The notes below the pieces were generated by a model. It searched no databases and was not told where the DNA came from. It saw only the letters and a program-made list of their open reading frames with translations. Below, in pieces: positions 7,305 to 17,088 of a stretch of DNA of 64,000 nt (within the stretch, counting starts at the first letter, position 1; each line of letters opens with the position of its first letter). Source of the stretch: CAVQFD01 sp963724695 (GTDB lineage: Bacteria > Acidobacteriota > Vicinamibacteria > Vicinamibacterales > CAVVIG01); the NCBI GenBank assembly GCA_963724695.1, contig CAVRVW010000010.1, forward strand, positions 150,452 through 214,451. The letters are read 5' to 3'. Made by a program: the position numbers and the translations under genes.

Positions 7305-8321
7305 TTGATTATCGCTGCCGTCCGGTCCCTCGCGACCTTCCTCGCCATCTCTCTTTACGTGCTCGTGACGGCGCCGATCGGCATGGCGCTCGCGCTCATT
7401 TTCAGGTGGAAGAACCTTCTGTACCTGCTGGGACATGGCGGGGTGAAGCTGGCGCTGGCCTCGAGCGGGATCCGATACCGTGTCGAAGGGCGCGAGCACC
7501 TGCCGCTCGACCGGGCAGCGGTCTACTGTTCCAATCACCAGAGCAACGTGGATCCACCGGTGCTCTTCGATGCCCTGCACCCGCGGATGCACATCCTGTA
7601 CAAACACGAGATCGACGCCATTCCGCTGCTGGCCCGCGCATTCCGGCTGGGTGGCTTCATCCCGGTCGACCGGCGGAACAAGGAAGCGGCCATGCGGGCC
7701 ATCGAGAAGGGCGCACAGTCGATTCGAAGCGGGAATTCCTTCCTCATCTTCCCAGAGGGTACGCGGAGCCGATCGAACGACCTGCTGCCGTTCAAGAAGG
7801 GCGGCTTTATCATGGCGATCAAGGCGCAGGCGCCCATCGTCCCGGTGGCCATTCAAGGCGGTCGAGACGCCATGCGGAAGGGCAGCTGGCTGATTTGGCC
7901 GGTCACGATTGTCATCCGCGTGGGAACGCCGATCGAGACCGCAGCCGTGGCGCTCGACGATCGTGACGAGCTCATCAACCGCGTCCGAGCGGCGATAGAG
8001 GGGCTGATCTCGATCTCAGAACGTGCTCGATTGCGAAATGCTAGATTGCCGATTGTCGTCTGCGATTTGCGCGTCGAGATCTCAGATCTAGCACTCGAGC
8101 GATTAGCGATCTGCGATGTCTATGAGCCTGTTTCGAACGTCAGCGTCCAGGGCTTGAGGGGCTGTTCATCCCGGCCAAGGATGCCCTCGCCAAGCTCGAT
8201 CTCGACCTTCCTCAATGGCTCCAGGGGTTGCGCGAAGCGGATCTCCAGCACGCGGTTGGCTGGGATGTACTGCGTCGTGAAGCCGGTGGCGGGCAGGTCC
8301 ATCGCCGCGGTTCCCGTATAG
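7305..8321 (+). CDS. 1-acyl-sn-glycerol-3-phosphate acyltransferase (PlsC-like), with unusual tail
   Basis: A membrane acyltransferase that would transfer an acyl chain to lysophosphatidate. An N-terminal hydrophobic segment (FLAISLYVLVTAPIGMALAL) is followed by the family motifs: NHQSNVD (H-x4-D catalytic dyad), GGFIPVDRR, FPEGTRSRS and IVPVAIQGG. The conserved part ends near 8020 (about residue 240), the normal length. The frame then runs another 100 residues through a repeat patch and antisense to the 3' end of the next gene, so the tail is probably not native; a lost stop codon by indel is likely. Start chosen: TTG 7305 with AGGA upstream. The ATG at 7260 would lie inside the terminator stem. 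Confidence 0.85.
   Translation: MIIAAVRSLATFLAISLYVLVTAPIGMALALIFRWKNLLYLLGHGGVKLALASSGIRYRVEGREHLPLDRAAVYCSNHQSNVDPPVLFDALHPRMHILYKHEIDAIPLLARAFRLGGFIPVDRRNKEAAMRAIEKGAQSIRSGNSFLIFPEGTRSRSNDLLPFKKGGFIMAIKAQAPIVPVAIQGGRDAMRKGSWLIWPVTIVIRVGTPIETAAVALDDRDELINRVRAAIEGLISISERARLRNARLPIVVCDLRVEISDLALERLAICDVYEPVSNVSVQGLRGCSSRPRMPSPSSISTFLNGSRGCAKRISSTRLAGMYCVVKPVAGRSIAAVPV
8010..8125. repeat. Degenerate ATTGCGAAATGC / GATCTGCGAT word repeats
   Basis: A patch of loosely repeated words (CTCGATTGCGAAATGCTAGATTG, TGCGATTTGCGC, GAGATCTCAGATCTAGCACTCGAG, AGCGATCTGCGATG) at the convergent ends of the acyltransferase and the Ig-like gene. It includes short palindromes such as GAGATCTCAGATCTAG. Similar patches occur after MoaC and after the caspase-fold gene. 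Confidence 0.7.
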
Positions 8322-9229
8322 CGGACGCGGACACGGTTCCTGATCGTCGTCGGGTTGAGATCACGAGAGAACTGGATCCTGACGTTGGTCGACACGGCGA
8401 CGTCAATCTCGTCGGCCGTCGGAGCGCTGAAGACCACTTCTGGCGGCGGGGCGGCCGGCACCCTGATCGGCGACACATCCGTCGTGGTCTCGGCCGGCGG
8501 CTTGGCGATCGAGATCGTCGCGCCGGTTGCATCCAGCCAGACGAGACCGCGGCTCTGTTTGACGACGCCGCTGACCTGCACCCACCGCCCCGTATCGAGC
8601 CGGGCGTCCAGCGCCAGCTCGAAGTCGCGTCCCCTTGGACGCAGGTTGCTCACCCAGATGGCGGCGTCCGCCGACCTGACGACGAAGTCGTACCGGCTGT
8701 TGCCAAGCGCATCCGGCAGATCGCCGAGCAGGTTGCGGCCGCTGAACTGCCCCACGAGCGTGACCTTTTGGTCGAGGTATCGCGAGGCGAAGAGCACGAG
8801 GCCCCGGACGCTCGGCGTGGCCGGAGGGGTGATGGGCGCCACCGCGCTGGCGACGAGCGTGACCACTTGGCCGGGTCGCGGCCACGGGCCGTCGGGGTCG
8901 ATCTGGAAGGCCGTGCGGAGGTCGTAACCGCTGAGCCTGGGATCGTCGTGGTTCATCCTGCCCAGGTCCCAGAACTCTCCGCGGATCTCGCTCATGCCTT
9001 CGGGCGAGCCGTCCTTGAAGAGCACGCGCATGGACGCCGTGTCGTCCTGCATCCTGAGCTCGCCGCCTGGCGTCAGCGTCAGCGTGCCCGCGACGAGAAT
9101 CGGACGCTGATGGTAGAACGTCGGGTGCGCCAGAAGCGCCGCAAGATTCGTGGCCCGCCGGACCGCGGTAGGCTGCGCCGTGACGCCGACGGCGAGGCTG
9201 ACGACCAGAATCGCAAGCGCTCTTTTCAT
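8120..9229 (-). CDS. Secreted protein with Ig-like (Big_5-type) C-terminal domain
   Basis: A 369-residue protein with signal peptide MKRALAILVVSLAVGVTAQP. Residues 30-240 contain two OB-like segments on loss or gain of function words (HPTFYHQRPILVAGTLTL, and RYLDQKVTLVGQFSGRNLLG), reminiscent of repeated nucleic-acid-binding-like or CcmE-like beta barrels. The last 100 residues (PEVVFSAPTADEIDVAVSTN to the end) form a bacterial Ig-like domain of the kind with RIQFSRDLNPTTI and ...PLKPWTLTFETG. I do not recognise a named family. It sits between convergent plsC and the co-directional OPT transporter. Confidence 0.7.
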   Translation of the reverse strand: MKRALAILVVSLAVGVTAQPTAVRRATNLAALLAHPTFYHQRPILVAGTLTLTPGGELRMQDDTASMRVLFKDGSPEGMSEIRGEFWDLGRMNHDDPRLSGYDLRTAFQIDPDGPWPRPGQVVTLVASAVAPITPPATPSVRGLVLFASRYLDQKVTLVGQFSGRNLLGDLPDALGNSRYDFVVRSADAAIWVSNLRPRGRDFELALDARLDTGRWVQVSGVVKQSRGLVWLDATGATISIAKPPAETTTDVSPIRVPAAPPPEVVFSAPTADEIDVAVSTNVRIQFSRDLNPTTIRNRVRVRYTGTAAMDLPATGFTTQYIPANRVLEIRFAQPLEPLRKVEIELGEGILGRDEQPLKPWTLTFETGS

Positions 9230-9301
9230 GGTTCACGTGGCCGCGTTCACGCGGCCGGGGGCGGGGCGTGGGCCCCACAGCCTCACACCATGATTGTAGT
9301 G

Positions 9302-11297
9302 CTAGATCGTCCGGCGGGCGGCGCGGGCGGTGACGACTGCGAGGCCCAGGAAAAGCAGGCCGCCGGCGACGTGCGCGAGCCCGCTTTCGTCGTGCAGCCA
9401 CGGCAGCGCATTACCGACGGCCTGGAACGGACCGATGGTCTCCGTGCCGACAAGCACCGCGAAGAGGATGCCGCAAATCGAACCGCCCGCGATCAGCCCT
9501 GAGCTGAACAGCGTGCCGGCGCCGAGATCCGACTCTTCCTTGACGCCGCTGCGACCGCTCCACCCACCAGCGCACGAGCCCGCCCGCGAAGATCGGCGCG
9601 GTCGTGGCGATCGGCAGGTAGGCGCCGACCGCGAACGACAAGGAATGAATGCCACAAAGCTCCAGCGTCACAGCGACGAACACCCCGACGAGCACCAGCC
9701 CCCACGGCAGGTTCTGGCTGAGGAGGCCCTTGATGATCGTGGCCATCAACGTGGCCTGAGGCGCCGCGATGTCCTCCGACCCGATCCCGAACACGCCATG
9801 CAGGTAGAGCGTCGTCACGCCGATCACCAGCGCCGAAACGACGACGCCGACGAGCAGACCCACCTGCTGGTAGAACGGAGTGGCGCCCACGATATAGCCG
9901 GTCTTGAGATCCTGCGACGTGTTGCCGGCGTTGGCCGCGGCGATGCAGACGACCGCGCCGACGCAGAGCGCGACCGGACCGTAGGCGTCGCCGGTCCATC
10001 CGAGCGCGACAAACAGCAGGCAGGTGAGGATCAGCGTCGCGATCGTCATCCCTGAGATCGGGTTCGACGACGACCCGATCAGGCCGGTGATCCGGGACGA
10101 AACGGTCGAGAAGAAGAAGCCGAACACCACGATCAGCCCGGCGGCCAGCAGGTTGCCCTGCAGCGGCATGCGCGGGCGCGTAGGCCAGGAACAGCGCGAC
10201 GAGCGAGCGTGCCGATGAGCACCACATTCATCGGGATCTCGCGCTCGGTCCGCAGGGCAGCGGCCGATCCTGCGCGGCTGCCAAAGCCCTTCAGGCCCTC
10301 GGCGGCGGAGCTGACGATGGTCGGCATGGTGCGCGCCAGCGTGATCAACCCGGCGGCCAGCACTGCGCCGGCGCCGATGTAGCGGATGTAGGCGCTCCAG
10401 ATCTGGCCCGGGGCCATCTCCGAGATCAGGAACGGCTGGCCGGTGGCCGGGTTGACCGCGAAATTCGGATGGATTGGCGGAAAGGGCACGGTGATGTACT
10501 GCCCGAGAATCGACAGGAGGGGCAGCAGCACGAGCCACGACAGGACGCCGCCGGCCACCATCGTGCCCGCGATGCGCGGGCCCGATCACGTAGCCGACGC
10601 CGAGGTACTCGGGCGAAATGTCGACGCCCAGCGTGGCGTTCGGGAACTGACTGGTGCGCGGGCGCGGTGTAGCCGACCTCGGTGCGGAAGAGATTGAAGA
10701 TCCAGGAGAAGCGCTTTCCACAACGCGCCGACCGCCAGCCCGCTGAAGACGAGCGAGGCGAGCTTTCCCCCTCGTTCGCCCGCGACCAGGACCTCCGCGC
10801 AGGCCGTGCCTTCCGGGTAGGGCAGGATCGCCGTGCTCCTTGACGATGAGCGCGCGACGCAGCGGCACCATCATCAGGACGCCGAGGATGCCCCCAGCGA
10901 GCGTGAGCATCGTGATCTGGAAGTAGGTGAAGTAGTCGGGCCCGTAGGGCGTCAGGAAGATCAGGGCGGGAATCGTGAACACGACGCCGCCGGCGACCGA
11001 CTCGCCGGCCGATCCGATCGTCTGGACGATGTTGTTCTCGAGGATGGTCGAGCCGCCGAGGCGCTTCAGCACGGAGATGGCGAGCACCGCAATCGGGATG
11101 GAGGCGCTGACGGTGAGGCCGGCGCGCAGACCGAGGTAGACCGTCGAGGCGCCGAACAGAAGGCCGAAGAGGGCGCCGATGACGACGGCGCGCGCCGTGA
11201 ACTCGGCGGGCGACTGTGACGCTGGCACGTAGGGCTGGAAGGCGGCTCGATCCGCTGCCTGTGACGCTGGCTCAGAGCGAGGTGCGGAGCCTGTCAT
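9302..11297 (-). CDS. OPT family oligopeptide transporter, several frameshifts
   Basis: A proton-coupled transporter of the oligopeptide transporter superfamily, about 660 residues when joined. N-terminal part from 11297: PAEFTARAVVIGALFGLLF, GASTVYLGLRAGLTVSASIP and NIVQTIGSAGESVAGGVVF, all diagnostic of bacterial OPT proteins. The middle (about 10560-10170) gives WLVLLPLLSILGQYI and FLISEMAPGQIWSAYIRYIG; later parts carry SSRITGLIGSSSNPISGMTI and LKTGYIVGATPFYQQVGLL; the end is HVAGGLLFLGLAVVTAR. Reading needs frame changes near 10840, 10640-10560, 10170 and 9545. As every segment is well conserved I infer sequencing indels, not decay. About 14 membrane helices are expected. It is divergent from rex. 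Confidence 0.85.
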
Positions 11298-11323
11298 GCG
11301 CGGATATTAGCACCGGTTTTTGC

Positions 11324-11329
11324 TACAAT
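11324..11329 (+). promoter_or_regulatory. -10 box of rex, near-leaderless
   Basis: TACAAT ends 11 bases before the GTG start of rex at 11341, leaving only a few untranslated bases after a normal start point. No convincing -35 is visible. It lies in the 43-base gap between the divergent OPT and rex genes. Confidence 0.45.
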
Positions 11330-11340
11330 CGCCGCTGCTT

Positions 11341-12030
11341 GTGAAATTGCCGAACAAAGCGTTCACGCCCCGGCAGAGCCTCGAACAGGTCTCCGAGCTC
11401 ACCACCAACCGACTCTCGGTGTACCTGCGCTGCCTCAACCAGCTCGAGGATGCCGGCGTCCGGACCATCTCGTCGCAGGCGCTGGCCGAGCAGTTCCATC
11501 TGAACGCGGCCCAGATCCGCAAGGATCTGGCGTACTTCGGCGAGTTCGGCGTGCGTGGCGTCGGCTACTACGTCACGCGATCTGAAGCGCCATCTGCGGC
11601 AGATCCTCGGCCTCGATCGCAAGCTGCGCGTCGCCATCATCGGCGCCGGCAACCTGGGCCTCGCGCTCGCCGACTATCCGGGCTTCCGCCAGGAAGGCTT
11701 CGAGATTGCGGCGCTCTTCGACAACCAGGGCGCCAAGGTCGGCCAGCAGTCGCGCGGCGGCGTGCCGATCCACGACATCCACGACCTGAAGAAGCTCGCG
11801 CGACGCGACGGCATCAGCATCGCCGTGCATCGCGGTGCCGGCCGCGTCGGCCCAGCGCGTCGTCGATCTGGTGGTCGCCTCCGGCATCAAGGCCGTGCTC
11901 AACTTCTCGCCCGGCACGCTGCAGGTGCCGGCCGACGTGAAGCTGAAGAGCGTCGATCTGACCGTGTCGCTCGAGAGCCTGTCGTTCTATCTCGCACGGG
12001 GCGAGAGCAGTCGGAGGCGAGGCAGCGTAG
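11341..12030 (+). CDS. rex: Redox-sensing transcriptional repressor Rex, frameshifted
   Basis: Rex senses the NADH/NAD+ ratio and represses fermentation and respiration genes. The N-terminal winged helix is clear: LTTNRLSVYLRCLNQLEDAG, RTISSQALAEQFHLNAAQIR and KDLAYFGEFGVRGVGYYV. The Rossmann domain follows after a frame change near 11575: LRVAIIGAGNLGLALADYPG, FEIAALFDNQGAKVG and PIHDIHDLKKLARRDGI. After a second change near 11835 it gives VVDLVVASGIKAVLNFSPG and LESLSFYLA, the normal C-terminal helix. I place the stop at about 12030 (TAG) in a third frame. The start is GTG 11341; a TTG at 11320 lies upstream of the -10 box. Indels are probably assembly errors. Confidence 0.85.
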
Positions 12031-12062
12031 CGGACTCAGGCAGGACAGCGTCAGCGCGCGGG

Positions 12063-12644
<582 letters not shown>

Positions 12645-12648
<4 letters not shown>

Positions 12649-13641
12649 ACGTCGTGATCGGCATCATCAGTCCGACCGCCGCCTGGGTGCTGCCGCGCCG
12701 CTTCGTCGATGAGCTCCGGCAGGCGTTTCCCGCAGCACACCTTCATCGACGCCTGGGACCGCGAGGCGTTGCGGCGGGTGCTGCCCGCGCCGACGTGGCC
12801 TTCGCCGCGTTCCTCGATCGCGATCTGGTTCCCTCGCTGACCGCCTCCGCTGGGTGCAGGCGCCGGCGGCCGGCGTCGGCCACCTCCTCTCGACCGAGCT
12901 CGTCGCCAGCCCGATCGTCCTGACCAGCGCGCGCGGCGTCCGCGCCCGCGCCATCGCCGAGCACGTCATGGCGATGACCCTCGCGCTGTCGCGCCAGCTG
13001 CCGCTCGTGCTGCGGCGCCAGGCCGAGCACCGGTGGGCGCTCGACGAGATCGAGTCCGCAGGCACGATCCGCACCCTTCCGGGCCGTCGGCTGGACGATC
13101 GTCGGTCTCGGATCGATCGGCGTCGAAGTCGCGCGGCTGGCGGCCGCCGTTCGGCCTGCGGGTCTCGGCCGTGCGCAAGCACATCGAGTGCGCCGCGTGC
13201 CGGACGATGTCGCGTCGACGAAGTCGTGGCCGCCGACCGGCTGCTCGAGCTCCTGCGCGCGGAGCGATGTCGTCGTGCTGTCGGCGGCGCTCGACGCCGG
13301 AGACCAGGCCGCTCATCGGCCGTCGAGGCGCTGGACGCCATCAAGCGCGGCGCGCTGCTCGATCAACATCGGGCGCGGCAGGCTCGTCGACGACGCGGCG
13401 GTCGTCGACGCGCTGAAGGATGGACGGCTCGGCGGCGCCGCGCTCGACGTCTTCACGCGCGAGCCGCTCGACGCGGACAGCCCGTACTGGGATCTGCCGA
13501 ACGTCATCGTCACCCCGCACATGTCGGGCGCGATGGAGGACTACTGGACGCCGCTCGTCGGCGCTGTTTGCCGAGAATCTGCGCCGGTTCGAGGCCGGCC
13601 AGCCGCTGCTGAACGTCGTCGACAAGCGCGCGGGGTACTGA
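12645..13641 (+). CDS. D-2-hydroxyacid dehydrogenase, many frameshifts
   Basis: An NAD(P)-dependent oxidoreductase of the D-isomer 2-hydroxyacid dehydrogenase family, about 330 residues. Visible pieces: MNVVIGIISPTAAWVLPRRF at the start; APAAGVGHLLSTELVASPIV and GVRARAIAEHVMAMTLALSR (hinge region); TIVGLGSIGVEVARLAAAFG (nucleotide-binding GxGxxG); INIGRGRLVDDAAVVDAL (Arg site); GGAALDVFTREPLDADSPYW (Glu) and NVIVTPHMSG (catalytic His). At least six frame changes are needed (about 12735, 12790, 12850, 13080, 13150, 13260-13365, 13565). The conservation of all sites argues for assembly indels. The start overlaps the moaC stop (ATGA). Substrate is not predictable. Confidence 0.8.
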
Positions 13642-13690
13642 GGCCACGAAGACACGAAAACACGAAAGCAAGACCGGTGCTTTCGTGGCC
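13642..13690. repeat. CACGAAGACACGAAAACACGAAAG repeat with inverted copy
   Basis: Three tandem copies of ACACGAAA-like words follow the dehydrogenase stop, then GGTGCTTTCGTGGCC, an inverted copy of GGCCACGAAGACACG. The pair could form a hairpin (GGCCACGAA... / ...TTTCGTGGCC) and may act as a weak terminator, although no T-run follows. Confidence 0.6.
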
Positions 13691-13711
13691 GACCTGATAC
13701 TGGACGCAGTG

Positions 13712-14512
13712 ATGCGTGCCCTTTTCGCGGCTCTTGCCGTGACCACTATCGTCGGGGCGAGCCGCTCGGCGGGCTTTGCCGCGTGGCAGCGGCCGGCTGC
13801 CGCGCAGCCGCCCCAGTATTCCTACACCGTCGTGAAGACGTATCCCCACGACCGCGACGCGTTCACGCAGGGCCTCCAGTTCGTGGACGGCGTGTTCTAC
13901 GAGGGCACCGGGCTGAACGGCCGGTCGTCGATCCGCAAGGTTGCGCATCGAGACCGGGGAAGTGCTTCAGCAGCGCGACATCGCCCAGCGAGTACTTCGG
14001 CGAGGGCATCACGGTCTGGAAGGACGAGCTCGTTCAGCTCACGTGGCAGTCGGACGTGGCGTTCGTCTACGACCGGCAGACGTTCGCGCCGAAACGGCGC
14101 TTCAGCTACAAGGGCGAAGGCTGGGGGCTGACCCACGACGGCACGAGCCTGATCATGAGCGACGGCACCGACGAGCTGCGCTTCCTCGATCCGGTGACGC
14201 TTGCCGAGCGCCGGCGCCTGCGCGTCACGGGCGGCGGATCGCCGGTCAAGAACCTGAACGAGCTCGAGTGGGTCAAGGGCGAGATCTTCGCCAACGTCTG
14301 GACGACCGAGACTGACCTCGTCGCCCGCATCGATCCGAAGACGGGCGCGTCACCGGCTGGATCGATCTGACGCGGCCTGCTTGTCGCCGCGCGAACGCGC
14401 GCAGGCGCGACGTCCTGAACGGCATCGCCTACGACGCCGCCGGCGACCGGCTGTTCGTCACCGGCAAGCTCTGGCCGCGCTGTTCGAGATCCGGCTGACG
14501 CCGGCGAAGTAG
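13712..14512 (+). CDS. Glutaminyl-peptide cyclotransferase, frameshifted
   Basis: A secreted beta-propeller of the bacterial/plant glutamine cyclotransferase family, which forms N-terminal pyroglutamate on peptides. The signal peptide follows ATG 13712 (MRALFAALAVTTIVGASRSA). Family motifs: YTVVKTYPHDRDAFTQGLQF, GVFYEGTGLNGRSSIRKV, then after a frame change near 13945 RIETGEVLQQRDI and, after another near 13975, YFGEGITVWKDELVQLTW, GEGWGLTHDGTSLIMSDGT and KNLNELEWVKGEIFANVW. The last part (DLVARIDPKTG, then LNGIAYDAAGDRLFVTGKLW) needs changes near 14350, 14400 and 14475. The ATG at 13685 is less likely because it lies in the repeat and precedes the signal peptide. Confidence 0.85.
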
Positions 14513-14619
14513 GCAGGCAGGGCGTCAATCTGCAGCTCGCAGGGCCCGGCACTCGCCGCGAACTGACGTGATCTCGCTTCGATCGGCTGTCCCAGCTCGA
14601 TGCCGAGCGCTCGGCCTGC

Positions 14620-14680
14620 CGATCCTGCGACCTCCGACCTGCCCGACCTTCAGCCTCCCGACCTACCTGTCCTGGAGCGG
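14620..14680. repeat. C-rich GACCTGCCCGACC repeats (G-rich family, inverted)
   Basis: Units such as GCGACCTCCGACCTGCCCGACC and CCTCCCGACCTACCTG are the reverse complement of the GGTCGGG array family. They fill the space between the convergent cyclotransferase and CDF transporter genes. Confidence 0.75.
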
Positions 14681-15628
14681 CGGCTCGATGTGGATCACCG
14701 CGTCGACGATCTGCGGATAGCGCGCCATCAGGCGGTCCTTCACGACGTGCGAGAGTCGGTGCGCCTCGGTCAGCGGCATGTCTGCCGGCATCCAGACGTG
14801 CAGGTCCAGGAACACGTGGTCCATCGTGCCGCGCGTGCGAATCCGATGACAGCCGACGACGCCGGGCACGCTCATGACGACCGCTTCGAGATCGCCTTCC
14901 GACATGACGATCCGGTCGCTCAGGATTCGCGTCGTGCGTCATCGCGATCTGATAGCCCGCGTAGCCGATGAAGCCGGCGACGACCAGCGCCGCGAGCGGG
15001 ATCGAGGATCGGCAGCCCCAGCCGGGCGCCCGCGAGCGCGACGATGACGGCGACCGACGTCCAGACGTCACCCCGCGTCTGCATCGCATCGGCGAGGAGC
15101 ACCTCGCTGCCGAGCCGCTCGCCTTCGCGCTGATCTCGTAGCGAATCACCCAGAGGTTGATCGATGAGGGTGACCGTCATGACGACGAATCCCGCTATCG
15201 AGATGTCCGGCGGAGTCGAGCGGCCGGTCGAGGGTGTTGAACGCGTTGCGGAGCACCTCGACGACGACCACCACCAGGAACACGCGACCGCGGCGGCGGC
15301 CACCGTTTCGTACTTGCGGTGGCCGTACGGGTGGTCGTCGTCGGGCGGCCGGCCGGCCGCGCGCACGCCGACGAGGCCGACGACGTTCGATGCCGGCGTC
15401 GGTGAGGGAGTGGAAGCCGTCGGAGAGAATGCTGATGGCGCCGCTCGTGTAGCCGAAGGCGATCTTGGCGACGGCGACGACCAGGTTGAGCAGCAGGACG
15501 CGGGCCAGGACACGCGAGACCGCGGCGTGACGGCCGACGATCGCTCCCGGGGCCGGGAGCTCGCCGCCCGGCGGGCTCTGGGCGCGGGAAGGCCGAGTCA
15601 GAACACCCGCGCCTCGGGCACCGGCCAC
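14663..15628 (-). CDS. Cation diffusion facilitator (CDF) transporter, frameshifted
   Basis: A metal/proton antiporter, typically for zinc, iron or manganese. N-terminal part from 15628: VLLLNLVVAVAKIAFGYTSG and AISILSDGFHSLTDAG, with the CDF metal-site Asp/His pair (SDGFHSLTD). After frame changes near 15385, VVGLVGVRAAGRPPDDDHPY and GHRKYETVAAAAVA follow (second site HP-GHRKYE). Later helices (LVVAGFIGYAGYQI) lie in other frames, and the cytoplasmic C-terminal domain is SEGDLEAVVMSVPGVVGCHR ... DHVFLDLHVWMPADMPL. Changes are needed near 15385, 15215, 15000 and 14930. It overlaps the lepB stop by 31 bases. Confidence 0.85.
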
Positions 15629-16188
15629 CAGCGGAGCTGCACCTTGCCGATGATGTACTTCTTCGGCACCATGCCCCAGTGGCGGCTGTCGGAGCTGTTG
15701 TTCCGATGGTCGCCCATCACGAAATAGTAGCCGTCCTGGATGACCTGCGGTCCCCAGTCGTCGTGGCTTCGGTACTCGCTCGGCACGTAGTCGTCGTGCA
15801 GCGGGACGTCGTTCACGTAGACCTGTCCCTCGACGATGCGGACCGTGTCGCCTTCTTCCGCGATGACGCGCTTGACGAACGACTTGTCCGGGTCGAGCGG
15901 GTAGTAGAGCATCACGATGTCGCCGCGCCGCGGTTCGCCGATACGGTAGGCCAGCTTGTTGACGATCAGGCGATCCTGATCCGCGAGCGTCGGCGCCATG
16001 CTCTGGCCTTCGACGCGCGCCACCTGGAAGCCGAACGTCACGATGAGGATGGCGTAGACCGCGGCCGACATGAGCGTCTTCAGCCAGGCGACGAACTCTT
16101 CCTGCACCTGTGCCATCCGGATGCCGGGGCTCGTCAGGCGCAGCTTGTCCGCCTCGGCGGCATCGAGCGCATACGCCGCCGGTGTCAC
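15598..16188 (-). CDS. lepB: Signal peptidase I
   Basis: A 196-residue type I signal peptidase that removes signal peptides from exported proteins at the outer face of the inner membrane. One N-terminal membrane segment (TLMSAAVYAILIVTFGFQVA) is followed by the catalytic Ser in RVEGQSMAPTLADQDRLIV, the catalytic Lys in KSFVKRVIAEEGDTVRI, the box YVNDVPL and the closing YYFVMGDHRNNSSDSRHWG. The single membrane segment fits the shorter Gram-positive/acidobacterial type. The start at GTG 16188 is the longest option; the Met at MAQVQEEF (16113) is an alternative. It lies downstream of the LytTR regulator in the same direction. Confidence 0.93.
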   Translation of the reverse strand: MTPAAYALDAAEADKLRLTSPGIRMAQVQEEFVAWLKTLMSAAVYAILIVTFGFQVARVEGQSMAPTLADQDRLIVNKLAYRIGEPRRGDIVMLYYPLDPDKSFVKRVIAEEGDTVRIVEGQVYVNDVPLHDDYVPSEYRSHDDWGPQVIQDGYYFVMGDHRNNSSDSRHWGMVPKKYIIGKVQLRWWPVPEARVF

Positions 16189-16249
16189 GGTCTCGGCGTC
16201 GGGGCCGGCATCGGCGTGCGAGACCGGCTCGGCGGCCGCCGCGAACTCG

Positions 16250-17088
16250 CTACAGCTTCAGATACTCTCGAAGCCGGCGCGTCTGCGTCCGGCTGACGGG
16301 AATCTCCGTCGCCTTCGGGTCTTTCATCCTCAGAATGTAGTTCCGGCTGAACCAAGGTACGATCTCCTTGATCTTGTTGATATTGACAAGATGCGACCGA
16401 TGGACGCGCCAGAAGACGTCGGGTCGAGCCGCGTCTGCCAGGTCATCCAGCGTCCGATAGTTCGACGTCCCTGCGTGCTGGTCGGTGACGACGGTGATGC
16501 TCTCGTCGGCGAGCGACGCGTACATGATCTCTTCGGCGTGCACGAGCAGAAACCGCTCGCCGACCTTGATGGCCAGCCGATCGCGGCGATTCTGACGATC
16601 CGAGACGAGCTGGACGATCCGCTCGAGCTGGGCGTTGCTCATGGCCGCGGCCCCTGTCGCCGCCGCGTCCGACTGCCGGCGCTCGTCGTCGCCGGCGCGC
16701 CGGTCCTCGGAAATGCGCCGCCTCGCGCGCTGCAGCGCCGTTTCGAGGCGCGCGGGATCCACGGGCTTGAGCAGGTAGTCGACGGCGTTCACCTCGAAGG
16801 CCTCGATGGCATGCTGATCATAGGCCGTGACGAAGATGATGTGCGCCGCCGGGCCCTCGTCGAGCATCCGCCGCGCCACCTCGAAACCGGTCAGGCCGGG
16901 CATCTGGACGTCGAGAAAGACGACGTCCGGGCTGCAGCCGGTCGATGGTCTCGAGCGCCTCGACGCCGTTGCCGGCCTGGCCGATCACCTCGACGCCGCC
17001 CAGCCGGCCCAGGAGGTACCCGAGCTCGTCACGCGCGAGCTGCTCATCATCGACGACGATCGGTACGGAGATCGACGTCGGGCATCAT
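16250..17088 (-). CDS. LytTR-family response regulator, frameshifted
   Basis: A response regulator of about 279 residues with an N-terminal receiver and C-terminal LytTR DNA-binding domain. Receiver: IVVDDEQLARDELGYLLGRL (acidic pair), VVFLDVQMPGLTGFEVARR (phospho-acceptor Asp), HIIFVTAYDQHAIEAF (Thr) and DYLLKPVDPARLETAL (Lys). LytTR: RLAIKVGERFLLVHAEEIMY, FWRVHRSHLVNINKIKEIV and IPVSRTQTRRLREYLKL. Frame changes occur near 17065 and 16930. The ATG at 17088 overlaps the kinase stop by four bases, so kinase and regulator form one operon. LytTR domains bind direct repeats; targets are unknown. Confidence 0.87.

Noticed and set aside
11338..11358. Possible Rex operator (TTGTGAAATTGCCGAACAA) at the rex start
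   Set aside because: The left half fits TTGTGAA, but the right half and spacing do not match the consensus, and it lies over the first codons.
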